From NCBI GenBank assembly GCA_003979185.1, contig RYWJ01000028.1:1-6586 (forward strand): a stretch of 6,586 bases of DNA, read 5' to 3'. The translations under genes and the position numbers were made by a program. Below are positions 1-5,734 of this stretch, piece by piece; the first letter of the stretch is position 1, and every line of letters begins with the position of its first letter. Below the pieces are notes generated by a model. That model was given only the letters and a program-made list of their open reading frames with translations. It was not told the origin of the DNA and did no database searches. Source of the DNA: Candidatus Saccharimonadota bacterium. Its GTDB lineage: Bacteria > Patescibacteriota > Saccharimonadia > Saccharimonadales > Saccharimonadaceae.

Positions 1-50
1 ACATCACTCGAGACGCCTTCTCGCACTTCGACAAATCTGGATCTTTCCAA
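1..50 (-). CDS. Possible 5' end of a gene running off the left edge
   Basis: Reading leftwards, a TTG at 50-48 opens a frame that stays open to the window edge, giving about 16 residues that begin (M)ERSRFVEVREGVSSD. A purine-rich GGGGGTG at 63-57 lies 6 bases upstream of the TTG, which is suitable Shine-Dalgarno spacing, and a near-consensus minus-strand promoter lies about 80 bases further upstream. The frame is also open upstream of the TTG as far as an in-frame TAG near 90, so GTG codons there are alternative starts. Too little is visible to name a product. A competing ATG frame in the same stretch stops after about 21 codons and has no ribosome binding site. Confidence 0.4.
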   Translation of the reverse strand, partial: MERSRFVEVREGVSSD

Positions 51-141
51 GAATAACACCCCCAAACATAATTCAAAATAAATCACAACCTAAGCAACAA
101 CGCAAAGAACTAAGCCTAATCTACATAAAGCCTACCTTTCC

Positions 142-170
142 ATTATATCACACAAACCTACAAAAGTCAA
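142..170 (-). promoter_or_regulatory. Near-consensus sigma70-type promoter reading left
   Basis: On the minus strand the sequence is TTGACT (170-165), a 17-base spacer, then TATAAT (147-142): 11 of 12 consensus positions. The spacer ends TGTGA, placing a TG one base before the -10 hexamer (extended -10). Transcription would start near position 135 and run off the left edge through a leader of roughly 85 bases to the candidate TTG start at 50. Confidence 0.75.
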
Positions 171-198
171 TAGCAAAACGCTTGTTTTTACAACTTCC

Positions 199-227
199 TT
201 GGGTTTTAGTAGCTTTTATGCTAAAAT
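199..227 (+). promoter_or_regulatory. Possible extended -10 promoter for the 414-residue gene
   Basis: TAAAAT at 222-227 is preceded by TGC at 219-221, giving an extended -10 element. A weak -35 (TTGGGT, 199-204) lies 17 bases upstream. Start would be around 233, leaving a very short leader just covering the ribosome binding site at 237-242. The -35 match is poor, so this is tentative. It is the only reasonable plus-strand promoter between the divergent minus-strand promoter and the ATG at 248. Confidence 0.35.
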
Positions 228-236
228 ACAGAGAAG

Positions 237-242
237 AAGGAG
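237..242 (+). promoter_or_regulatory. Shine-Dalgarno site that sets the start at 248
   Basis: AAGGAG ends 5 bases before the ATG at 248. This supports the ATG over the TTG at 182, which is in the same frame but has no ribosome binding site and would add 22 residues overlapping the promoter-like sequence. Confidence 0.8.
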
Positions 243-247
243 AGTTC

Positions 248-1492
248 ATGAATCCAGAAAGATTATCCAATCGTAACGAGAAAGCCTCTTTTCCACGTTC
301 GACTTTACAGAAAGCCGGAGCTAAGGCGATTGGTGCAGTGGGAGATATTCAAGTCCTACCACCAGGAGAACAACATCATCAAAATCGTATTTATTCACCA
401 AAGCTCCAAATGGAAGATTTTAGTGACACATTTTCTGATGCTCGCATCCGTAGTGATCGGGATTATGTCAACTACTGTAAGCTACGTTTCCCCAATCAAT
501 ATTCTAATGATTTCGAACGATCCGCACAGAAGTTCGAGCGGCTCTTCGTTTCTGGACTACAAATCGGACGTTGGTTAGGTAATTTGCCCGACGAGCAAGG
601 TCAAGTACCGTTCAACACACGCTCTTATGAAGCAACTCCACTTGACGATATCTCACATCGCGTGGATGTTTTTACTACTCTGCGTTTTACTAATCCAATC
701 GAAACCAGTTCCCAGATTAAAGTCCAGCAGCTGCCACTTGCTTTTGATATTACGCTCCAGGATCAACGCCAGCAAATAGTCAATAAACTAACTTGCTGCA
801 ACAATAATAATCGACTTAAGCTACCTTTTGGCTTTACCCAAATCCGTTATTACACGGACGGTCATGAAAAATCTAGCCTGTTCTTAGTGCCGAGATATGT
901 CATCGGTGTCAGCAAAAACGATATCGACGAGATTAGCCAGTCCAGTCAGCCCAGCCAATCCCGTACACAAACTACCACCCCTCAGCCGAACCTCAGGAGT
1001 CCAGCTAGCCTGACTGCGCGCTTCAAAGTCTTATCTGAGATCCGCGCGCAAAACGAACTACTTCAAGCCATGCTACCAGACGACGCCGAAGAGAGTGACG
1101 ACCTAAGCCTACGCACCGCTGCAGCCTACATTGAGGCTGCCGACGAACAATTTAATCACGCTCTCCAAGTTTGCACACAAATGATCACAAACAGCAAAAT
1201 GCTACCAAAAGACGTCTTAGCGAGAATTCAGGATCGTCCAACTCGCACACGGAGCATTATAGAAGAGTACCTCTTAGGAACCAGCCATGAAGAATACGTT
1301 GATCGTGGTCGAGCCTATAGTAGACGAAAAGGGAGAGCTTTTGACGATGACGGCAAAGACGATACCTTTGTACAGATCATGCGTTGCACGCGTCAACTTA
1401 CCAGCGCCCTCTATAGTGGCGAGCATCCCGAGCTAGAAGAGCACCGTACACTCACTTTTCATAATAAAGCTTTTAATATTCCAGAGAACTAG
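248..1492 (+). CDS. Conserved-looking protein of unknown function, 414 aa
   Basis: I do not recognise this protein. The start is set by a good Shine-Dalgarno site. Three regions can be seen: a polar N terminus (about 1-70); a mixed alpha/beta middle (about 70-225) with an acidic cluster around residues 128-140 (E128, D133, D134, D140) followed by a hydrophobic strand ending D167-I-T; and, after a Ser/Gln/Thr/Pro-rich linker (about 230-261), a helical charged C-terminal region (about 262-400) with Arg/Lys-rich and Asp-rich patches at 360-385. The spacing of acidic residues in the middle recalls restriction-endonuclease-like (PD-(D/E)XK) folds, but no clear E-x-K is present, so this is only a guess. 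There is no signal peptide or membrane segment, so it is probably cytoplasmic. It ends 4 bases before the methyltransferase gene and is likely co-transcribed with it, so a link to RNA or nucleic-acid processing is possible but unproven. The coding call is solid; the function is unknown. Confidence 0.85.
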   Translation: MNPERLSNRNEKASFPRSTLQKAGAKAIGAVGDIQVLPPGEQHHQNRIYSPKLQMEDFSDTFSDARIRSDRDYVNYCKLRFPNQYSNDFERSAQKFERLFVSGLQIGRWLGNLPDEQGQVPFNTRSYEATPLDDISHRVDVFTTLRFTNPIETSSQIKVQQLPLAFDITLQDQRQQIVNKLTCCNNNNRLKLPFGFTQIRYYTDGHEKSSLFLVPRYVIGVSKNDIDEISQSSQPSQSRTQTTTPQPNLRSPASLTARFKVLSEIRAQNELLQAMLPDDAEESDDLSLRTAAAYIEAADEQFNHALQVCTQMITNSKMLPKDVLARIQDRPTRTRSIIEEYLLGTSHEEYVDRGRAYSRRKGRAFDDDGKDDTFVQIMRCTRQLTSALYSGEHPELEEHRTLTFHNKAFNIPEN

Positions 1493-1496
1493 CAGA

Positions 1497-2057
1497 ATGA
1501 TTAAAATTCGATTAGTCTTGCATAATATTCGATCGGTCTACAACGTCGGTGCGATTCTGCGCACCGCCGAGGGGCTAGGCGTAGAATCAGTCATTTTCTC
1601 TGGCTACACCCCGCGCTACGATGATCCAGGACTTTTGCCACATCTGCGCGCCAAGCTCAATCATCAAATTGAAAAATCCGCCCTCGGCGCCGAGAAACTT
1701 GTGTCGCGGCAAATTATAGCCCATTCTACACCTGAAGAAGATATAACGCTATTGACAAATGTAATGAAGTGTGCTATAATGGAGGGATATACCATTGTCG
1801 GGTTGGAAAATAACCTCTCAAGCGCCGAACTTCCTCGTCAGTTGATCTTAGGACAAACCACCACTCGGACTGGTGAAAGAGTAGACTTTAGTAAGGGCGT
1901 ATACCTAATTCTCGGCGAAGAGGTCAATGGCATACCTGCCGCAATCCGCCAGCAGGTCGACTACTTCCTTGAGATTCCTATGCAAGGACAAAAGGAATCT
2001 TTTAATGTTTCGGTCGCTACTGGTATTGCTGTCTGGGGCTTACAAAATTGCTATTGA
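1497..2057 (+). CDS. SPOUT/TrmH-family RNA 2'-O-methyltransferase
   Basis: Predicted S-adenosylmethionine-dependent methyltransferase that would methylate a ribose 2'-OH in tRNA or rRNA. All three TrmH-family motifs are visible: motif 1 with N16 and R22 (the NVGAILRTAEGLG region), motif 2 LGEEVNGIP with E142, and motif 3 IPMQGQKESFNVSVATGIA with N170. Motifs 2 and 3 form the trefoil knot that binds the cofactor. At 186 residues it is a bare SPOUT domain without the N-terminal substrate-binding domain of RlmB-like enzymes, closer in size to TrmL (tRNA Cm34/Um34), but the insertion between motif 1 and the knot (about 38-95) is longer than in TrmL. The substrate cannot be assigned. The ATG is 4 bases after the upstream stop with only a weak purine-rich stretch before it, suggesting translational coupling. 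The frame also contains a perfect promoter sequence at 1752-1780. It ends in TGA, 2 bases before the hairpin at 2060. Confidence 0.9.
   Translation: MIKIRLVLHNIRSVYNVGAILRTAEGLGVESVIFSGYTPRYDDPGLLPHLRAKLNHQIEKSALGAEKLVSRQIIAHSTPEEDITLLTNVMKCAIMEGYTIVGLENNLSSAELPRQLILGQTTTRTGERVDFSKGVYLILGEEVNGIPAAIRQQVDYFLEIPMQGQKESFNVSVATGIAVWGLQNCY
1752..1780 (+). promoter_or_regulatory. Perfect consensus promoter inside the trmH-like gene
   Basis: TTGACA (1752-1757), 17 bases, TATAAT (1775-1780), with TG one base before the -10 (spacer ending GTGTGC). All 12 hexamer positions match consensus, and the spacer matches that of the rpiB promoter at 13 of 17 positions. It lies over codons 86-95 of the methyltransferase. 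A transcript would start near 1787 and cover the last ~270 bases of the gene, possibly continuing antisense to the gene ending at 2131. No separate gene starts downstream, so its role is unclear. Confidence 0.65.
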
Positions 2058-2059
2058 AA

Positions 2060-2082
2060 AACGCCGCCCGAAAGGCGGCGTT
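2060..2082 (-). terminator. Intrinsic terminator for the minus-strand genes
   Basis: A perfect 9-bp stem, AACGCCGCC pairing with GGCGGCGTT around a 5-base loop, is GC-rich except at its base. Read on the minus strand it is followed by T residues, making a run of five T (GTTTTTC). This fits termination of the minus-strand transcript 49 bases after the stop of the gene at 2131-2787. On the plus strand the stem is followed by TTGATGG, with no U-tract, so it should terminate the methyltransferase transcript poorly although it directly abuts that stop codon. Confidence 0.8.
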
Positions 2083-2130
2083 GATGGTAGGTAGAAATAC
2101 ATTACGATACGTTAAAGTACCTTAATCGAC

Positions 2131-2787
2131 TTAATTCTGTCTCGAATCCTTCCCCAACGGATCCTTATTGTCATTGGTGACAGTCAGATTCAGCGTCGCG
2201 CAAAGACCACGGTGCGGATATTTCTCGGCATAGGCAATCGTGTTCGTACAATGACCGACCGGCGTCATGCCATCAGCACAGTGTACTGCCGATTCTGAAG
2301 AAGTCATTTGACATTCGCACGTATAGCTAGGGTCACCCAACAAAGCCGGCATCGTGAAAATCAAACCAAGTGCACAAGGTGAAACCACCTCAATATTCAC
2401 AATCGCCCATGCGCCATAAGCCATCAAAGCTTGCGTACTTTTGGCGACCAAGATCTGGCTGTTTTTGCGCACGTCCGGATGGCGCACGCTTGATAGCTCA
2501 TCGAGATAGTCGTTTCTCTGATAGAGCCTATATTGCATGACCAAACGATCAACAAAAATGTGCACCGTCACCAGCTTCCACTCCGGATATTTTCCTTGCA
2601 GAATATCCGGGAAAATCTGTTTCAAACGCTTATTCTCTGGCAACTCATTCACCGCATTGATCACCTCGGTGAAACGATGCAGACGTACCAGTTCCATACC
2701 AATCGACGGACAGCCCGAAAGATCACCAGGATGCGCATCCAGGTATGGCATAACTGACAATTCCCTATTCCAGCCTACTAAACTCAT
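2131..2787 (-). CDS. Cysteine-rich protein of unknown function, 218 aa
   Basis: I do not recognise this protein. The ATG at 2787 is preceded by AAGGGGG with suitable spacing, so the start is well supported. The N-terminal half (1-110) is mixed and moderately basic. Residues about 121-151 are hydrophobic (LMAYGAWAIV through TMPALLG) but interrupted by a Glu and a Pro, so a buried core is as likely as a membrane helix. The C-terminal part carries five of the seven cysteines, C157-x-C159, C170, C180 and C196, with H169, H179 and H192 nearby, a spacing that could bind a metal or form disulphides. No signal peptide is visible. It lies 68 bases downstream of the LOG-family gene on the same strand, possibly with its own promoter, and is the last gene before the terminator at 2060-2082. 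It converges on the trmH-like gene. It may be a lineage-specific gene; no function can be inferred. Confidence 0.75.
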   Translation of the reverse strand: MSLVGWNRELSVMPYLDAHPGDLSGCPSIGMELVRLHRFTEVINAVNELPENKRLKQIFPDILQGKYPEWKLVTVHIFVDRLVMQYRLYQRNDYLDELSSVRHPDVRKNSQILVAKSTQALMAYGAWAIVNIEVVSPCALGLIFTMPALLGDPSYTCECQMTSSESAVHCADGMTPVGHCTNTIAYAEKYPHRGLCATLNLTVTNDNKDPLGKDSRQN

Positions 2788-2841
2788 TCAATTACCCCCT
2801 TCTTAGTAAGCACCTGTGTAATGTTCTACCACCTCATATTT

Positions 2842-2870
2842 ATAGTACCATAACGCTAATCCTGAGGCAA
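2842..2870 (-). promoter_or_regulatory. Possible promoter for the cysteine-rich gene
   Basis: On the minus strand TTGCCT (2870-2865), 17 bases, then TACTAT (2847-2842) preceded by TGG, an extended -10 arrangement. Each hexamer matches consensus at 4 of 6 positions. It overlaps the 3' end of the LOG-family gene, with a predicted start near 2835 and a leader of about 48 bases. This would let the 218-residue gene be expressed separately from the upstream cluster. Confidence 0.35.
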
Positions 2871-3572
2871 TGCCGGAATACCCGACTGCGCACTAAAGCC
2901 ATCATAATAATTCGTCTTGATTGGTGGATGCCCGATCTTATTCGCGGCATCAACGATTTCCTTAATATCATCAGTCAGCTTGTAGATCTTTGTGTCATGC
3001 TTAGAAATCAACCCCATCGGCAACATTTTATTCTCAAAGAATTTTGTCAGCGGCCGCCAGAAACTTTTTCCAAAGAAGAAGACTGGCATTTTTGGCATCT
3101 TTCCCTCTTGCATCAGAATCACAATTTCGGAAAGCTCGTCCAAAGTCCCCAAACCACCTGGAAAAAGCACATAAACCTTGGCAGACATTGCCAACATCAC
3201 CTTGCGAGCAAAGAAATACTTAAACTGCAACGTATCAGTCAAATAGGGATTCGGTTCCTGCTCATGGCGCAACGTGATATTCAGACCAATGCTGCGACCA
3301 CCATATTCGAAAGCCCCTTGGTTGGCCGCTTCCATGATACCTGGACCACCACCAGTAATAACGGCATGACCATTCTGTGCTAGTAGCTGACCGAGCTCAC
3401 GAGCCTTTTTACAGTATTTGTTATCCTGGCTCAAGCGAGCAGAACCAAAAATCGTCACGCCCTGAGGGTAGGTGCGGACAATCTTCAGGCCCTCTTCTAA
3501 ATCCCGTGCGTAGGCTTTAGCTCGCTCCACATCGGCTGCTTCTAACTGTTTTAAAATTTCTGCGTCAAACAT
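2856..3572 (-). CDS. LOG-family Rossmann protein (putative nucleotide phosphoribohydrolase)
   Basis: 238 residues from the ATG at 3572. The LOG/TIGR00730-type signature is clear: GGGPGIMEAAN at 74-84 and PGGLGTLDE at 138-146, with the conserved Arg-Lys (R123-K124) between them. Known family members cleave the N-glycosidic bond of nucleoside 5'-monophosphates to give free base and ribose 5-phosphate; the plant enzymes act on cytokinin ribotides. Which nucleotide is used here cannot be read from sequence. An N-terminal helical extension of about 35 residues precedes the Rossmann core, making it longer than the ~190-residue minimal members. The frame is open upstream to 3629, which would overlap the kinase gene, but the perfect AAAGGAGG just before 3572 favours the shorter form. 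It is the last gene of the rpiB-rpe-pfkB-LOG cluster, where release of ribose 5-phosphate would feed the isomerase and epimerase. The cytoplasm is the expected location. Confidence 0.88.
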   Translation of the reverse strand: MFDAEILKQLEAADVERAKAYARDLEEGLKIVRTYPQGVTIFGSARLSQDNKYCKKARELGQLLAQNGHAVITGGGPGIMEAANQGAFEYGGRSIGLNITLRHEQEPNPYLTDTLQFKYFFARKVMLAMSAKVYVLFPGGLGTLDELSEIVILMQEGKMPKMPVFFFGKSFWRPLTKFFENKMLPMGLISKHDTKIYKLTDDIKEIVDAANKIGHPPIKTNYYDGFSAQSGIPALPQD

Positions 3573-3575
3573 TTT

Positions 3576-3583
3576 CCTCCTTT
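3576..3583 (-). promoter_or_regulatory. Strong Shine-Dalgarno site that sets the LOG start
   Basis: AAAGGAGG on the minus strand lies 3 bases before the ATG at 3572 and touches the last base of the kinase stop codon. It is the strongest ribosome binding site in the cluster and supports the 238-residue LOG protein over a 257-residue form overlapping the kinase gene. Confidence 0.85.
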
Positions 3584-4566
3584 TACTGCCATTCGGCGTT
3601 TTCTTCAACTTTCTGTATCGGCATCTCATGCAATTCTTCTTGACCAGTCAGAATCCCTGCCTTCGCTCCGTACTTTTGGGTCACTACCGAAGCATTAGCG
3701 GCCGCAAACTCCAAAGCTTTCGCAAACTTTGCCCCACTTGCCAGAGCCGCCAAGAATCCCGACCCAAATGCATCCCCTGCACCCGTACGATCGCGTACCC
3801 GCTTTTGCTCGTAGACACCAAGGCGATAAGTTTGTTTACGATTCGTCGCGATTGCGCCCATCATTCCATCGGTCACCAATACAATTTTGCAATAGTTGGA
3901 CAAATGCGTAATCAACTCCGTCAACAACACTCCTGGCACGATCTGAGCAGCCTCTTCTTTATTAACCAAAAGTACATCTACCAAATCCAGCAAACCGATC
4001 AATTTGTCAGTTTGCTCTAACTCTTTCTCGCCAGGATTGAACATCACCTTGGCGCCAATCTTGTGAGCTTTTTCAAAAAACTCTAACAGCTTCTCCATAT
4101 TGCCACGCAGGCTTGTGACATATAGCCAGTCTGGCTGAATATTATCCAGATCATCAGGGTTAAGATTATCAAAATTTGCCGAAGCACCCCGATAAGCCAA
4201 AATAGTCCGATCAGCGTGTCGCACGTCGACTAACACGACCGAACAGCCCGTATGACCCTCGATAAACTCCACGTAGCTACTATCAATATTTTCCCGATCC
4301 AAGCATTCTAAGACTGCGTCACCGGATGCGTCACGCCCTAAATTCCCCATAAAAATAGTTTCGTGTCCATGCCGAGCAAAAGTTACGGCGGCATTTGTAC
4401 CACTACCACCAACCTCAAAATTCACGCGGTCGATGTCAACTTTGCTACCGATCGTCATCTTACCAAAGATCGAAACATTCTCATCGACTTCCATCCCCTC
4501 AAAATCATCGCAGTCCAACATATAAATGTCCTGCGTGGCCGAGCCAATCACCACGATCCGGCTCAT
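3583..4566 (-). CDS. PfkB/ribokinase-family carbohydrate kinase
   Basis: 327 residues, usual for the family. It would phosphorylate a sugar, nucleoside or sugar phosphate using ATP. Family motifs in order: N-terminal strand with the substrate Asp (GSATQDIYM, D13); the glycine-rich first signature GGSGTNAAVTFARHG at 53-67; GNLGRDASG at 74-82; the metal-associated NKEE at 202-205; and the second signature DRTGAGDAFGSG at 259-270, forming the anion hole with catalytic base D265. The Arg at 260, where Thr or Pro is common, is a variant. Substrate is not predictable from motifs: ribokinase, adenosine/nucleoside kinase and fructokinase are all possible. Pentose-phosphate neighbours make ribose or a ribonucleoside the best guess (inference). 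Its ATG overlaps the rpe-like stop by 4 bases (ATGA), implying translational coupling, and the LOG gene starts 10 bases after its stop. Confidence 0.9.
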   Translation of the reverse strand: MSRIVVIGSATQDIYMLDCDDFEGMEVDENVSIFGKMTIGSKVDIDRVNFEVGGSGTNAAVTFARHGHETIFMGNLGRDASGDAVLECLDRENIDSSYVEFIEGHTGCSVVLVDVRHADRTILAYRGASANFDNLNPDDLDNIQPDWLYVTSLRGNMEKLLEFFEKAHKIGAKVMFNPGEKELEQTDKLIGLLDLVDVLLVNKEEAAQIVPGVLLTELITHLSNYCKIVLVTDGMMGAIATNRKQTYRLGVYEQKRVRDRTGAGDAFGSGFLAALASGAKFAKALEFAAANASVVTQKYGAKAGILTGQEELHEMPIQKVEENAEWQ

Positions 4567-5210
4567 AGCAAAACGCCTTTCTTTTCCGATTCCACGACCA
4601 AAGATTGATACATAGCTTCTTTATCAGCCGCCTGAGTGATCGCACTACCGACATTGATCACGTCAATACCCGCGTGCGCCAAAGCTCGCACATTGCTCAA
4701 ATTCACCCCGCCATCCCAGCCAATCTCAAGATCTTGCTTCAAAGCGCGCACCAATGGAACTTTTTCGGTCTGGAGCATATCAATCGCTCCGCCCTGCACA
4801 CCCAATTGACCCGCAAAAATCATCACATGGTCTGATAAAGCAATACGCTCCTGAACCCGCTTAGGAAAAGTTGTCTTAAGCAAGGCTACGCCGACCTTAA
4901 TTCCAGCGTTTTTAAGCTGTGTAAATAACGCCGGAATATCATCGTCAACCTCTGCATGGACAATACACAGTGAAGGCTTAATCCGTAAAATATCCGCCAA
5001 ATGCTCGCTCGGTCGCACCGACATGACATGAATATCTAATTCCGCCCCCTCGACTGGCTGAATACTCGATAATGGTAATAGATTCGTTGGCGCAAAAGTC
5101 CCATCCGAAGTATCTAAATGCACCCGCTTAGTAAACTTCAAAAACGCAGCCAGGTTTTCATTATAAACCGCTGGATTATCCGTAGTAATCGTAGGAACAA
5201 TCACCGCCAT
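4563..5210 (-). CDS. Divergent ribulose-phosphate 3-epimerase (Rpe-like)
   Basis: 215-residue TIM-barrel protein expected to interconvert ribulose 5-phosphate and xylulose 5-phosphate in the non-oxidative pentose phosphate pathway. The metal ligands and catalytic acids of the family are in place: H31 and D33 (VHLDTSDGTFAP), H61 (DIHVMS) and D166 (GWDGGVN). The C-terminal phosphate-binding GSAIT is at 188-192. Departures from the standard enzyme are the first signature, TSDG in place of V/I-MDG, losing the usual Met, and the flexible phosphate-covering loop, where the usual NPGFGGQ is replaced by AGQLGVQGG (about 133-141). The overall fold is convincing but substrate preference could differ, for example another ketose phosphate epimerised at C3. 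The start lies 3 bases after the rpiB-like stop and the stop overlaps the kinase start, so all three are likely translated from one mRNA. Confidence 0.85.
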   Translation of the reverse strand: MAVIVPTITTDNPAVYNENLAAFLKFTKRVHLDTSDGTFAPTNLLPLSSIQPVEGAELDIHVMSVRPSEHLADILRIKPSLCIVHAEVDDDIPALFTQLKNAGIKVGVALLKTTFPKRVQERIALSDHVMIFAGQLGVQGGAIDMLQTEKVPLVRALKQDLEIGWDGGVNLSNVRALAHAGIDVINVGSAITQAADKEAMYQSLVVESEKKGVLL

Positions 5211-5213
5211 AGA

Positions 5214-5666
5214 CTAGGCTTCCTCAAGCTTGCGCATACGACGCTGGTGGCGTTCATCATCTAAAGGATGGGCATGACAAAAGGCCTTGACAATCTGCTC
5301 CATCGCGGAAGCTTCCAGTGTATCTGCCGACATACAAACAATATTCGCCCAATCATGCTCGCGCCCTAACACGCCATCGGCTGGAATCTTCGCGCAAACC
5401 GCCCTCGCTCCTGCAATACGATTTGCCTGGATACAAACTCCTTGCCCAGAGCCACATAATAGCACGCCAAAACTATGCTCGTCCTTTGCGACAGCATAAG
5501 CTACAGCCTTAGCTGGGTCATTAAAATCATCGTCTTGGCTATATTCAAACGCACCCAGATCTTTGACTTTGACATTGGCATGACAGTTTTCCAATAATTT
5601 AGTCAACTGCTGCTTCTTCTCGAATCCCCGGTGGTCAGCTCCAACATAAATTGTATATTCTTGCAT
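5214..5666 (-). CDS. rpiB: Ribose-5-phosphate isomerase B
   Basis: 150 residues, typical of the RpiB/LacAB family. The enzyme interconverts ribose 5-phosphate and ribulose 5-phosphate. Visible motifs: GADHRGF at 9-15 with D11/H12, the active-site cysteine C71 in LLCGSGQG at 69-76, N82-R83 in the following helix, H104 in REHDWAN at 102-108, and the basic C terminus DERHQRRMRK (137-146) that contacts the phosphate. CGSGQGVCIQANR in place of the common CGTGIGMSIAANK shows divergence, but Cys is kept, unlike the mycobacterial form that has Ser. The ATG at 5666 is preceded by GAGAGGT. It is the first gene of a four-gene cluster with a perfect consensus promoter 28 bases upstream and a leader of only about 20 bases. 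LacA/LacB activity is unlikely since no tagatose pathway genes are nearby. Confidence 0.92.
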   Translation of the reverse strand: MQEYTIYVGADHRGFEKKQQLTKLLENCHANVKVKDLGAFEYSQDDDFNDPAKAVAYAVAKDEHSFGVLLCGSGQGVCIQANRIAGARAVCAKIPADGVLGREHDWANIVCMSADTLEASAMEQIVKAFCHAHPLDDERHQRRMRKLEEA

Positions 5667-5693
5667 CTTTACCTCTCAATACCCTAACTCTTC

Positions 5694-5722
5694 ATTATAG
5701 CACACATTACTAAATTTGTCAA
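5694..5722 (-). promoter_or_regulatory. Perfect consensus promoter of the rpiB cluster
   Basis: Minus strand: TTGACA (5722-5717), 17-base spacer, TATAAT (5699-5694), with TGTGC ending the spacer so that an extended -10 is also present. All 12 hexamer positions match consensus. Predicted start is near 5687, about 20 bases before the rpiB ATG. The promoter begins only 12 bases after the GAPDH stop and no terminator hairpin intervenes, so read-through from GAPDH could add to expression. No operator or riboswitch is apparent; this looks constitutive and strong. Confidence 0.85.
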
Positions 5723-5734
5723 TAGTTTTTAGCT

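Noticed and set aside
90..134. Short CTAAGC and AAGCCTA direct repeats as a functional repeat array
   Set aside because: Copies are only 6-7 bases long and few, which is expected by chance in AT-rich leader sequence; mentioned only as part of the left-edge leader.
182..247. A 22-residue N-terminal extension of the 414-residue protein from a TTG start
   Set aside because: There is no ribosome binding site before 182, the stretch overlaps the divergent promoter region, and AAGGAG sits 5 bases before the ATG at 248.
1715..1720. Minus-strand TATAAT inside the trmH-like gene as a promoter
   Set aside because: No recognisable -35 hexamer is found 16-18 bases upstream on the minus strand.
1795..1845. 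Sixteen-residue ORF (TTG start) after GGAGGG, downstream of the internal promoter
   Set aside because: The GGAGGG at 1781-1786 would lie upstream of the predicted transcript start (about 1787), so it would not be in the mRNA, and the peptide looks non-coding.
2112..2125. Imperfect palindrome TTAAAGTACCTTAA as an operator
   Set aside because: It has mismatches flanking the GTAC centre, is AT-rich, and lies between converging gene ends where an operator is unlikely.
3573..3629. Longer LOG protein starting at 3629 inside the kinase gene
   Set aside because: The extra 19 residues are the shadow of kinase coding sequence, and the perfect AAAGGAGG site points to 3572.
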